From contig PMBV01000160.1 of NCBI GenBank assembly GCA_003153055.1, positions 1-31,052 of the forward strand: 31,052 bases of DNA. The letters are read 5' to 3'. The notes under the pieces were generated by a model. It was not told the origin of the DNA and made no database searches. It saw only the letters and a list, made by a program, of their open reading frames with translations. This DNA is from Myxococcales bacterium. Lineage in GTDB: Bacteria > Myxococcota > Myxococcia > Myxococcales > Myxococcaceae. Position numbers and translations under genes: made by a program. Shown here in pieces: positions 15,201 to 22,731 of this stretch. The stretch's first letter is position 1. Each line of letters starts with the position of its first letter.

Positions 15201-17842
15201 GCCTGCCACCGTTCTTCCACGCCTCCGTGGTCGCCAACTGGCGGCAGCATTTCTCTACGAACCTGCCGCTGTTCGACCGAGCCTTTCAGGCATTCCTCGA
15301 CTCAGGTGACATCATCTGGGCGAGCTATCTCACCTACAACGCGGTCTGGCTTCACTTGGAGAACGGCGACCCGCTGGGAGAAGTCATCGAGCTCGCCCGG
15401 CGCTATGCGGCCTTCAACCGGCGGAGCCACAACGACATCGTATACATCGTGGACCGGATTGAGGAGCAGTTTGCCTTGAGCCTGCAGGGCAAGACACGCT
15501 CGCTGACGGACTTCAACGATGGCGACTTCGACGAGGCCGCCAGCGTGGCCGCCATCGAACGGGCCCGCTTTGGCATCGGCATCGGGTACTACCGCATCAT
15601 CAAGCAGCTCGCGGCATTCATCGCGGGGGACTTCGCCGAAGCGTTGAAGTGGGCCGAAAGCGTGGCGCCGGTGCTGGCCAGCGTGTCGAGCATGGCGATC
15701 TGGGGAACGCACGCCTTCTACCACGCGCTCACCATGGCGGCCCTGCACGACGAGGCTGGTGAAGAGCAGCGGCTGGAGCTCGTGAAGAGGCTGACGGGCA
15801 TCCTCGAGCGACTGAAATTCTGGGCCGACCATTGCCCCGAGAACTTCGCCAACCGCCACCTGCTCGTGGCCGCCGAGCTCGCCCGCGTCGAGGGCCGCGA
15901 CCGCGAGGCCATGCGCCTCTACGACCAGGCTATCCGCTCGGCGCGGGACAACAACTTCGTCCACCAGGAGGGCCTCGCCGCCGAGGTCGCATCGCGTTTC
16001 TACCGAGCGCGAGAATTCGAGAGGATCGCCGACGCCTACCTGCGCGATGCGCACGCCTGCTACGTGCGCTGGGGCGCCATGGGCAAGGCGCGGCAACTGG
16101 AGCGGCGTTACCCGCAGCTGTGGGAGGCGCCGCTGCTCGCGCCGACCACCACCTTCTCGACGGGTGCCCAGTCTCTGGACATCCTCTCGGTGATTCAGGC
16201 GTCGCAGGCCATCTCCGGCGAGATCATCCTCGACGCCTTGCTCAAGACCCTGATGCGGGTCGTGCTCGAGAACGCCGGAGCCAGGCGAGGCTCCCTGCTT
16301 CTGGCCGAGGAAGAAGACCTCTTCATCCGGGCACGCGCCGAGGTCCGGGGAACGGAGACCATCGTCGAGGTCACGCCACCGACCGTGGCGTCCGCGGCGT
16401 CACTGCCGCTCTCCATCCTCACCTTTGTCAAGCGAACGCGGGAGCACGTCGTCTTGAGCGATGCCGCTGCCCCCGGGCCTTACGCAGGTGACGAATACAT
16501 CAAGCACGAGCACTCTCGTTCAATTCTGTGTCTGCCCATCCTCCGGCAGGCCCGCCTGGTGGGCATGTTCTATCTCGAGAACGACCTCACGGCGGGGGTG
16601 TTCACGCAGAAGGCATGCGCTGTGTTGGGGCTGCTGGCGTCCCAGGCGGCGATCTCCGTCCAGAACGCCGTGCTGTACGCTCGGCTGCAACGAGAGAACA
16701 TCGAGCGCCAGCAGGCCGAAGAGGCCGTGCGCGCCAGCGAGGAGCGCTTCAGGACGGTCGTCGAGGCGTCGCCAATCATCGTCTTCGCATTGGATCGCAA
16801 TGGGGTATTCACCATCAGCGAGGGCAAGGGCCTCGCGGCGCTGGGCCTTTCACCGGGCACGGTGGTCGGGCAGTCCGTCTTCGAGGTCTACAGACAGAAT
16901 CCTCAGATCGTCGGCGATTTCCGGAGAGCCCTCGGTGGCGAGACCTTCGTCGGCGTCGCCGAGGAGGGAGACCGTCACTACGAGACCCGATGGACACCCA
17001 TTACGGTGGATGGCGGACAGGTGAACGGAGCCATCGGTGTGTCCGTGGACATCACCGAGCGCAAGCGTGCTGAACGAGAGATTCGCATGCTCAACCGGGA
17101 GCTCGAGCAGCGCGTCGTGGAGCGAACGGCCGAGCTGAGGTCGGCGAACAGCGAGCTCGAGGCCTTCTGCTACTCCGTCTCGCACGATTTGCGGGCGCCG
17201 CTACGCCACATCGATGGCTTTCTTCGGCTGCTCAGGGCGCGGAGTGGAGCCGTGCTCGACGGGCAGAGTCAGCATTACATGGACACGGTGTCGGCCGCGG
17301 CCCAGCGCATGGGCCTCTTGATCGACGACTTGCTCTCGTTTGCCCGCATGGGACGTGGCGAGATGAGCAAGACGCGGGTTGATCTGGGCAGCCTCGTCCG
17401 AGATCTCATAGGCGAGCTGGAGTCGGAGACCAGAGGCAGGGTCATCAGCTGGCGGATCGCCGAGCTGCCGGTGGTCGCGGGGGATCCCGCCATGTTGCGA
17501 GTTGCGCTGGGCAACCTCCTTTCCAACGCAGTGAAGTACACACGGCCGCGCGAGCATGCGGAGATCGAGATCGGCGCGTTGGTGGGCCAGGGAGAGGAAA
17601 CCGTGGTGTTCGTGCGCGACAACGGTGTCGGCTTCGACATGCAGTATGCGGGGAAGCTCTTCGGGGTGTTCCAGCGCCTGCACGACGCCGGTTCTTTCGA
17701 AGGCACAGGCATCGGCCTGGCCAACGTTCGCCGAGTCATCAGCCGACACGGCGGCAGGACCTGGGCGGAGGGGAAGGTCGATCAAGGGGCGACCTTCTCC
17801 TTCACGCTGCCGCGGGTTCTGCCTGCTGAACCGAATCGCTGA
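12293..17842 (+). CDS. Giant hybrid: Ser/Thr kinase-like domain, AAA ATPase, GAF, PAS and histidine kinase
   Basis: 1849 residues from the ATG at 12293, chosen for the GAGGTG 6 bases or so upstream; the ATG at 12260 is an alternative. Domain order: Ser/Thr kinase-like (about 5-270); AAA_16-type ATPase with Walker A GYSGIGKT (328-335) and Walker B LALFLDDLQW (453-462); a long TPR-like helical region (about 700-1290); GAF (about 1300-1450); PAS (about 1481-1600); coiled coil; HisKA with SVSHDLRAPLRH (phospho-acceptor H1631); HATPase with N-box N1745, DNGVGFD and GTGIGLANVRR. The histidine kinase and ATPase look intact. The Ser/Thr kinase domain keeps the lysine (VLLKVP, K36), HKD (126-128) and APE (174-176), but its glycine loop is degenerate and DFG is replaced by GLG (146-148). 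There is no membrane helix or receiver domain. This architecture is known from cyanobacteria and myxobacteria (HstK-like). The cognate response regulator is not adjacent. Confidence 0.93.
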   Translation: MMTIPGYTLTGEVCEAGELLYFPATRTLDGRAVLLKVPAQQRPTPLLVSQLEHEYELARDLDPSRIAHPLALERQAGGVVVMVLEPGPQRTLASMLGSPMDIRSFLSIAIGISAALAELHRHELVHKDLKPEHILLDADGRVWLTGLGIASRLPRERQTPETPEVLAGTLAYMAPEQTGRMNRSIDSRSDLYALGVTFYQMLTGVLPFTASDAMEWVHCHIARQPDRPSHRVPGLPEPLSDLVMRLLSKTADERYQTAKGLEADLRQCLAQWESSGRIDPFPPGAHDVSDRLLIPERLYGRTSEIDALSAAFDRVLASGSPELVLVSGYSGIGKTSVVHELHKALVPPRGLFAAGKFDQYKRDVPYATLVQALRILIRQFLGKAEAEVAAWRVALQEAVTPHGQLIVRLIPEVELIIGKQPPVPDLPPREARNRFQMTLLRFLSVFAGPEHPLALFLDDLQWMDAATLELIEQLVTGPEVRQLLLIGAYRDNEVGPTHPLTHALQAIRTRGARVLEIELAPLAIGDVGSLVADSLHCDPDRALPLAQLVHEKTGGNPFFAIQFLTALADEALLVFDAGAGRWTWDLAGIRAKGYSDNVGDLMVKALGRLPAKTLEALEQLACLGNVAEIATLKAVHGQSEEALHAALWEAVRSGLAIRHEKTYAFLHDRVQEAAYALLPEDRRLALHLKFGRLLLAKYPREELAERMFEVVDQFNRCLALVTDVEERATVRRLNAAAGRKARGAVAYASARRYLDQAAALLPADCWSDLYAETMGLFTELAECEYLLGDFQHSDDLLTTALEKARSLLDRVLICRLRQRLYQSSGRWPEAVRAALEGLELLGVTFPDTDQEIRSATEAEKRQIQVNLRGRRIADLADVPFTDDPETQALIGLLAESITQFFITRPVLWHLVVLKCVNLCLERGHVEESPYIYSSYCKMLVALYEDIPTAFEFSQMSLALNERRTGGFMKGLPPFFHASVVANWRQHFSTNLPLFDRAFQAFLDSGDIIWASYLTYNAVWLHLENGDPLGEVIELARRYAAFNRRSHNDIVYIVDRIEEQFALSLQGKTRSLTDFNDGDFDEAASVAAIERARFGIGIGYYRIIKQLAAFIAGDFAEALKWAESVAPVLASVSSMAIWGTHAFYHALTMAALHDEAGEEQRLELVKRLTGILERLKFWADHCPENFANRHLLVAAELARVEGRDREAMRLYDQAIRSARDNNFVHQEGLAAEVASRFYRAREFERIADAYLRDAHACYVRWGAMGKARQLERRYPQLWEAPLLAPTTTFSTGAQSLDILSVIQASQAISGEIILDALLKTLMRVVLENAGARRGSLLLAEEEDLFIRARAEVRGTETIVEVTPPTVASAASLPLSILTFVKRTREHVVLSDAAAPGPYAGDEYIKHEHSRSILCLPILRQARLVGMFYLENDLTAGVFTQKACAVLGLLASQAAISVQNAVLYARLQRENIERQQAEEAVRASEERFRTVVEASPIIVFALDRNGVFTISEGKGLAALGLSPGTVVGQSVFEVYRQNPQIVGDFRRALGGETFVGVAEEGDRHYETRWTPITVDGGQVNGAIGVSVDITERKRAEREIRMLNRELEQRVVERTAELRSANSELEAFCYSVSHDLRAPLRHIDGFLRLLRARSGAVLDGQSQHYMDTVSAAAQRMGLLIDDLLSFARMGRGEMSKTRVDLGSLVRDLIGELESETRGRVISWRIAELPVVAGDPAMLRVALGNLLSNAVKYTRPREHAEIEIGALVGQGEETVVFVRDNGVGFDMQYAGKLFGVFQRLHDAGSFEGTGIGLANVRRVISRHGGRTWAEGKVDQGATFSFTLPRVLPAEPNR

Positions 17843-17853
17843 CGCCCGAGCTC

Positions 17854-17888
17854 GCGCCGATTGGATCACCACGGCCGGGGTCGGGCAT
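17854..17888 (-). pseudogene. Short fragment resembling the DUF7151/H-type lectin lipoprotein gene
   Basis: On the minus strand this stretch reads CCCGACCCCGGCCGTGGTGA and then TCCAATCGGCGCG. The lectin lipoprotein gene at 26167-26199 has the same sequence with one C fewer in the CCC run and about three substitutions. Two of the substitutions fall at third codon positions, and the encoded peptide PAVVIQS is shared. The extra base would shift the frame. It is most simply a tiny remnant of a paralogous gene truncated by the kinase gene end; chance similarity cannot be excluded because no homology is visible outside this stretch. Confidence 0.3.
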
Positions 17889-17988
17889 TGGCGACGTCGG
17901 GAGGGGGCGGAGTGATGGTCGCAAGCGACACTTATGGCAACGTTCGCGGTCATGACCCACCCCGCATGTTGCATTAGATGTCAATAAG

Positions 17989-18005
17989 ATGACCGGATCG
18001 GTCAT
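17989..18005. promoter_or_regulatory. 17-base inverted repeat upstream of the pectinesterase gene
   Basis: ATGACCG-GAT-CGGTCAT has exact 7-bp arms around a 3-base centre. It lies in AT-richer sequence about 77 bases before the GTG start, a suitable place for an operator bound by a dimeric repressor or activator. No family of regulator can be named. Confidence 0.4.
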
Positions 18006-18042
18006 TGATGACCTCGACCATCTCTCATACCTTCAATGAACA

Positions 18043-18067
18043 TCTCGGGCACCCCCATCTCCCGAGA
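18043..18067 (+). promoter_or_regulatory. 5'-leader hairpin directly before the pectinesterase ribosome-binding site
   Basis: TCTCGGG (18043-18049) pairs exactly with CCCGAGA (18061-18067) around an 11-base loop. The GAAGG Shine-Dalgarno follows at 18071-18075 and the GTG start at 18082. In mRNA the stem would sit just upstream of the ribosome site, where it could stabilise the transcript or affect initiation. Confidence 0.4.
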
Positions 18068-18081
18068 CCAGAAGGTAGCCA

Positions 18082-21000
18082 GTGCGCACACGCTCCATTA
18101 TAACTATCTGTATTTTAACCGTTATCGGCTGCAGTCCGAGCCCCACACCGAGCAGCGATGCGACCCTCCAGGCGCTTGCTGTCAGTGCAGGTACACTGAA
18201 ACCTGCTTTTGCCACCACCACGCCTGGGTACACGCTGACCGCTCCCTATGGCGCCGCGAGCCTAACGGTGACCGCCACCGCCACCGACGCGAAGGTGAAG
18301 GTGATCGAGGTCACCCAGGATGGAAACGTGGTCGGACCTGTCGCGAGCGGATCGGCTTCGGGGCCGTTGACGGTGCCGGCGGTTGGCTTGTCGACGACCC
18401 TCTCCGTGAAGGTCACGGCCGAGGATGGGACGACCACCCAGACCTACTCCGTGACCCTCACCCAGAGCGGAACGAATGAGGCGAGCTTGGCGTCACTCGT
18501 CGTAAGCGCTGGTGTACTCAGCCCCGTTTTCGTGAGCGGGACCACGACCTACGACTTGACCGCGCCCTCCGGCACCGCCTCGTTGACCATCACCCCCACC
18601 GCGACCGACCCCCACGTGAAGTCGATCATCGTCACCCAGGACAACGGCGCGCCCGCGGTCGTGGCCAGTGGTCACGCCTCTGGTGCGCTGCTTGTTCCGG
18701 AGTTCGGGGCAACCGCTCCCTCGACGGTCACCATCACGGTGACGGCTCAGGACGGGACCACCAGCAAACGATACACCCTCAACCTCACGCGCGGCGGCAG
18801 CACGGAGGCCAACCTGTCGTCGCTCGTCGTCAGCGCCGGTGCGCTCAGCCCGGCGTTCGCGAGCGGGACCTCGAGGTACAGCGTGACGGCGCCCTCGGGG
18901 ACCCCTTCGGTGACCGTCACCCCGACCGCGACCGATGCCCACGTGAAGTCAATCACCGTCGCCCAGGACGACGGAGCGCCCGCGGTGGTCGCCAGCGGCC
19001 AGGCCTCGGTCGCCCTGGCCGTTCCGCCCTTCGGCGCGACGTCCCCATCGAAGGTCACCATCACTGTGACGGCGGAGGACGGGACGACCAGCCATCGCTA
19101 CACCATCGACCTCACCCGCGGTGGGAGCCCAGAAGCCAGCCTCTCGTCGCTCGTCGTCAGCGCCGGAGTTTTCAGCCCGGCGTTCGCGAGCACCACCTTG
19201 AGCTACGGCCTGACCGTTCCCTTCCGCACTCCTTCGGTGACCGTCACGCCGACGGCGACCGATGCTCAGGTGAAGTCGATCACCGTCGTTCAGGACACCG
19301 GCACGCCCGCGGTGATCGCCAGCGGCCACGCCTCGGGCGACCTGGTCGTCCCGACAGTGGGCAGCTCGTCGAGGATCGAGATCACCGTGACCGCCCAGGA
19401 CGGCCACACCACCCAGACGTACACGGTGACCCTGACCCGAGCGAACGGGAAGGACGCGAGCCTTTCGGCGCTCGCCGAGAGCAGCGGGCAACTCGCGAGC
19501 TTCTCCTCGACGACCCTGGCCTACAGCCTCCGGATTCCGTTTCAGCTCGCCCCCTATTCGGTCACGCCGACGGCGAATGACGCGACCGCGACGATCAAGG
19601 TGAACGGTACTCCAGCCACCAGTGGCATACCGGCGAGGGTCACGCTCTCGGAGGGCCTCAATACTTTCACCATCGAGGTGACCTCGCCCGATGGCACCGT
19701 CGTGAAGAGCTACGTCCTCACCATCACCAACTCGCGTGGCCTCCTCAATCCGCGGACCGTCCCGGTGGCCCCCTCGCCCCTCGCGACCGTGACGAGCGGC
19801 GTCCTCATGCCCAACGCGAGTGCCGGGGCGAACGTCCCTGTCGATACCTTGCTCCGCCTCGGGTTCGACAGCCCACCCACCCTCGGGGCGACCGGGAAGA
19901 TTCAAATCCACCAGGCTGATGGAACCGTCGTCGACGAGATCAACCTGGGCGACGGGCCTATGTACGGCGCGATGAACCTGCACCTCGCAAAGACGCCGCC
20001 CCTCATGGCCTCGATGGTGAACATCATCGGCGGCACCGCGGCCCAAACGAGTCTGCTTCGGTTTGTCTATTACTCGCCGGTGGCGATCAGCGGGAACACG
20101 GTGACCATCTTCCCGCACAAGAACCGCCTCACCTTCGACGGGACCAAGTACGCAATCGCCCAGACCCTCGATTACGGCGCGTCATATTATGTGACCATCG
20201 ACCAGAGCGTCCTCAATGGCACCAGAAACGGGGTCGCCTTCGAGGGGATTGCCGACAGCTCGACCTGGAGCTTCAGCACGCGGGCCACCGCTCCGGCCGG
20301 GGTGGTCGACGCGGCGTCAAACCAGACAACTTTCGCGGTGAACTGGGACAACAGCGGCGATTTCGCCACGGTGCAAGGTGCGCTCGATGCCGTGCCGAAA
20401 GACAACAGCGGCGCGGGCTACACCATCGCCATCGCCCCCGGCGTCTACCAGGAGCTCCTGTTCTCGGGGAACAAGAAGATGGTGACGCTCAGGGGGACGA
20501 GCGGGAACAACGGCCTCGATACGGTCATCCAGTACGACAACTGCAACGCCTTCAACCCCGGCGCGGGTGTCACCACGCCCATGACCGGCGTCGCGAGCTC
20601 AGTCTCGGCGTCCGCGGGCGGGCGGGCGGTATTCCTCATCAGCGGTGACCAGATCGCGCTCGATGGGATTACCGTGAAGAACACCCATGGACAGGACAGC
20701 GTCGTGGTGCCGACACTTCCCACCCAAACCACCCTCACCACGGGAGTCACGACGCAGGCCGAAGCGGTGAATTTCAGCTCTGTGTTGAGCACGCTCCGAG
20801 CGAAACACAGCAACTTCGTGAGCTACCAGGGCACCCTCCTGATCAAGGGCTTTACCTGGTTCTACGACAGCTTCGTCACCGGCGACGTGGACTTCATCGT
20901 GGGGCCGATGAACGTCGGTCTGTTCGAGCAGAGTGAAATCAAGTCCAGGTACCGGAGCCCGACGAGCGGCGAGGCGAGCATCGTCAAGTCGACGGCGCAA

Positions 21001-21486
21001 GCGCTGTACCCAGGGCTCGTGTTCTTGAACTCCACCTTGAGCAAGGAGGACGGTCTCTTCAGCGCCTTCCTTGCGCGGTCGACGATCGCGACCACCGTAA
21101 GCCCAGACAACGTTGCGTACGTCTCCTGCACCTTCGACTCGCACGTCGACGCGGCGGGGTGGAGTCTGAGGAACGCGACGAACGCGACGAACCCGGACCG
21201 CGGCGCGAACGTGGCGCCGACGCCGGTTCAGGGATGGAGGCAGTACGGCAACGTCACACCTGCCGGGGCTCCGGTGGACACCAGCCACTACCTGGCCTCT
21301 TCGGGGTCGGGGACCACCGCTGTCATGGGCTCGCTGAATCTGACCGATGCCGACGTGGCCACGTTCCTCAAGGACCGCGCCACCATATTCACGGGCGCGA
21401 CCAACGGCACGTACAAGGTCAAGGGCTTGACGGACGCGAACTCCGCGATGTCCTGGGAAATCAATGGGAAGTTCTTCTCCCCATAG
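18082..21486 (+). CDS. Lipoprotein pectinesterase with five cadherin-like repeats
   Basis: 1134 residues from a GTG start with GAAGG upstream. The lipoprotein signal ends in TVIGC (Cys17). Five cadherin-like beta-sandwich repeats (Cadherin-like, PF12733 type) begin at about residues 27, 134, 243, 352 and 459, each with VVSAG...SPAF...Y...VTVTPTATDA...TVTAQDGTT...Y. Residues about 555-740 form a Big_5/SbsA-like Ig domain. Residues about 750-1134 are a pectinesterase beta-helix: start DFATVQGALDAVP, GVYQELL, oxyanion-hole region QAEA (Q892), GDVDFIVG (nucleophile D937) and FLARS (R999). The first catalytic Asp, normally in QDTL, is Gly here (YQGTL, G917). PemB/YbhC-type lipoprotein esterases also depart from Asp at this point (to Asn, from memory). 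The expected role is demethylation of pectin or a related ester at the cell surface, but the missing acid makes activity uncertain. It opens the exported-protein island. Confidence 0.88.
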   Translation: MRTRSIITICILTVIGCSPSPTPSSDATLQALAVSAGTLKPAFATTTPGYTLTAPYGAASLTVTATATDAKVKVIEVTQDGNVVGPVASGSASGPLTVPAVGLSTTLSVKVTAEDGTTTQTYSVTLTQSGTNEASLASLVVSAGVLSPVFVSGTTTYDLTAPSGTASLTITPTATDPHVKSIIVTQDNGAPAVVASGHASGALLVPEFGATAPSTVTITVTAQDGTTSKRYTLNLTRGGSTEANLSSLVVSAGALSPAFASGTSRYSVTAPSGTPSVTVTPTATDAHVKSITVAQDDGAPAVVASGQASVALAVPPFGATSPSKVTITVTAEDGTTSHRYTIDLTRGGSPEASLSSLVVSAGVFSPAFASTTLSYGLTVPFRTPSVTVTPTATDAQVKSITVVQDTGTPAVIASGHASGDLVVPTVGSSSRIEITVTAQDGHTTQTYTVTLTRANGKDASLSALAESSGQLASFSSTTLAYSLRIPFQLAPYSVTPTANDATATIKVNGTPATSGIPARVTLSEGLNTFTIEVTSPDGTVVKSYVLTITNSRGLLNPRTVPVAPSPLATVTSGVLMPNASAGANVPVDTLLRLGFDSPPTLGATGKIQIHQADGTVVDEINLGDGPMYGAMNLHLAKTPPLMASMVNIIGGTAAQTSLLRFVYYSPVAISGNTVTIFPHKNRLTFDGTKYAIAQTLDYGASYYVTIDQSVLNGTRNGVAFEGIADSSTWSFSTRATAPAGVVDAASNQTTFAVNWDNSGDFATVQGALDAVPKDNSGAGYTIAIAPGVYQELLFSGNKKMVTLRGTSGNNGLDTVIQYDNCNAFNPGAGVTTPMTGVASSVSASAGGRAVFLISGDQIALDGITVKNTHGQDSVVVPTLPTQTTLTTGVTTQAEAVNFSSVLSTLRAKHSNFVSYQGTLLIKGFTWFYDSFVTGDVDFIVGPMNVGLFEQSEIKSRYRSPTSGEASIVKSTAQALYPGLVFLNSTLSKEDGLFSAFLARSTIATTVSPDNVAYVSCTFDSHVDAAGWSLRNATNATNPDRGANVAPTPVQGWRQYGNVTPAGAPVDTSHYLASSGSGTTAVMGSLNLTDADVATFLKDRATIFTGATNGTYKVKGLTDANSAMSWEINGKFFSP
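18160..19740 (+). repeat. Five tandem 321-327-bp in-gene repeats encoding cadherin-like domains
   Basis: Repeat units begin near 18160, 18481, 18808, 19135 and 19456, with periods of 321, 327, 327 and 321 bases. Units 2, 3 and 4 are close at DNA level (for example TCGTCGCTCGTCGTCAGCGC is identical in units 3 and 4); units 1 and 5 are more diverged. The pattern implies recent duplication or gene conversion of the central units. Confidence 0.8.
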
Positions 21487-21565
21487 GCGTAGCGAAGCGA
21501 TGGACGCCGGGCCGCGCTGAAGAACGGCGCAGCGACCCACATCCAACTTCGCGCAGTCAATCACC

Positions 21566-21590
21566 GAAGGCCCCCGCTCTGGCGGCCTTC
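21566..21590 (+). terminator. Hairpin terminator after the pectinesterase gene
   Basis: GAAGGCC and GGCCTTC form an exact 7-bp stem around an 11-base GC-rich loop, about 80 bases past the pectinesterase stop, followed by TCATTCGTC. The T content after it is modest, so termination efficiency is uncertain. Confidence 0.5.
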
Positions 21591-21676
21591 TCATTCGTCA
21601 CAGATGTCGCAACGCCGGAGGTGTCGCAGCGCCCCAGGCGACGCTGCAGTGCTGTCGTGCTGTCGAGGTTCCCTTG

Positions 21677-21704
21677 TTGAAGACGGTCTGCATTTCCATA
21701 ATTC
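21677..21704 (+). promoter_or_regulatory. Possible sigma-70-like promoter for the small lipoprotein gene
   Basis: TTGAAG (21677-21682) and TAATTC (21699-21704) are spaced by 16 bases in a locally AT-rich stretch. The downstream ATG is at 21721, with GAGG at 21709-21713 as ribosome site. The match to consensus is partial and the leader would be very short, so this is a weak call. Confidence 0.25.
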
Positions 21705-21720
21705 GACGTGAGGTAATTGG

Positions 21721-22497
21721 ATGAAATCAATTCAGAAATCGGTTCTCTTTGGCGCGGTGTTTGGGTTGCTGCATCTCGGCTGCGCGGGCCCGGACACGGC
21801 GGCGGACGGAACCAAGGTTCGAGCATCGACTCGTGCCCTCGGTGCGGGCATCGACATCTCGGGGACCTGGTTCACCAAGGTGTCGACCCCTGGGAAGATC
21901 AAGGCCGCGGTCTCCGACAACGTCACCATCAATGCATGGATTCGGCAGTACGTATCGCCGACCGGCGACGTGACGTTCGACATCTGCAAGCTGTCGACCA
22001 CCGGCGGGACCATGCTGCAGACGACCTACACGCAGGCGATGGTCAATACGCTCGAGACGACCGGAGTGCTGGCCGCTGGGACTGTCTATCAACCAGGCGA
22101 CTCGATCGCTCTCCCGACGTTCGTCATCAACAGCGGGCGCGACGCCACGGGCAACTCGGTCGATGCGATCCCCCCTCCGTTCCCAGCTGGCGACGGCGAT
22201 GGATTCCCCGGCGTGACCATTCCCACGACGGCCATGGGCTTCATCCATCTCGATGTCTACGCCGGTCTCGTCATCACGACGAGCATGAGCGGCGTGACGC
22301 TCGGGGCCGATGGGACCACCATGAGCGGAGACACGAGCTTCTCGAGCCACGGCGTCGCGTTCGATTCGACCAACCGATTGCTGGTTCCGGCCAGTTCGAC
22401 CATCGACGTGACCACCAACGCCGCGACGATTCCTTTCACCGCGACCCAACTGGACACCGACGGTTCGACCGGATGCGACGTCATCGCGACGCTGTAG
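21721..22497 (+). CDS. Beta-rich lipoprotein, unknown function
   Basis: 258 residues. The start ATG at 21721 has GTGAGG about 8 bases upstream. The signal peptide ends in LLHLGC (Cys21), so it should be lipidated; the next residues (AGPDTAADG) are flexible. The mature part is rich in Thr, Ser, Gly and Val with short alternating hydrophobic stretches (TWFTKVSTPG, GDVTFDICKL, ATIPFTATQL), consistent with beta-barrel or lipocalin-like sheets. Two cysteines (in DICKL and TGCDV) could form a disulfide. I recognise no family. It lies between the pectinesterase (234 bases upstream, with a hairpin between) and the large Ig-domain lipoprotein, all on the same strand, so it belongs to a surface-protein cluster. 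Confidence 0.75.
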   Translation: MKSIQKSVLFGAVFGLLHLGCAGPDTAADGTKVRASTRALGAGIDISGTWFTKVSTPGKIKAAVSDNVTINAWIRQYVSPTGDVTFDICKLSTTGGTMLQTTYTQAMVNTLETTGVLAAGTVYQPGDSIALPTFVINSGRDATGNSVDAIPPPFPAGDGDGFPGVTIPTTAMGFIHLDVYAGLVITTSMSGVTLGADGTTMSGDTSFSSHGVAFDSTNRLLVPASSTIDVTTNAATIPFTATQLDTDGSTGCDVIATL

Positions 22498-22731
22498 GCG
22501 CGCGGCAACGGAACCCTTGATGGAGGAGACGGCGCGCCGGCTGAGTTGGTCGGGGCGCTGTCTTCAGTCGCGCATCTTCTCGGGGGCTCTTTCTTCGCAA
22601 CACAATGTGATTTGTTCTCGTGCCGACCATTCGGTAGGTAAAGGCTCACCGATGGGTAAGTCTACAGCGCAGCCGAGCCCCGCAACCCGTGTTCTGATTG
22701 ACCTGGAGCCTCGATGTATGAGGAAGCGAGA
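22498..22731 (+). promoter_or_regulatory. Intergenic region before the large Ig-domain lipoprotein gene
   Basis: A 234-base gap with lower GC than its neighbours, especially around 22600-22625 (GCAACACAATGTGATTTGTT). I see no strong hairpin or promoter pair. A near-repeat, CGGTAGGTAA and CGATGGGTAA, occurs at about 22632-22659. The promoter of the next gene is probably in this gap. Confidence 0.25.

Larger units (their letters stand above)
17843..18081 (+). promoter_or_regulatory. Intergenic region between the hybrid kinase and the pectinesterase gene
   Basis: This 239-base gap becomes AT-richer toward its right half. It holds three things listed separately: a short frameshifted copy of lectin-gene sequence (17854-17888), a 17-base inverted repeat (17989-18005) and a 7-bp hairpin directly before the pectinesterase ribosome site (18043-18067). 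The pectinesterase promoter is probably between 17920 and 18040; I cannot fix a -35/-10 pair. No good terminator is seen for the kinase. Confidence 0.35.

Noticed and set aside
18160..19740. A CRISPR or mobile-element explanation for the repeats
   Set aside because: The period is 321-327 bases, all in frame, and each unit encodes a cadherin-like domain.
20599..21594. 331-codon minus-strand open frame across the pectinesterase domain
   Set aside because: Composition is Arg/Gly/Val/His-rich with no motif, and the plus frame has the pectinesterase motifs.
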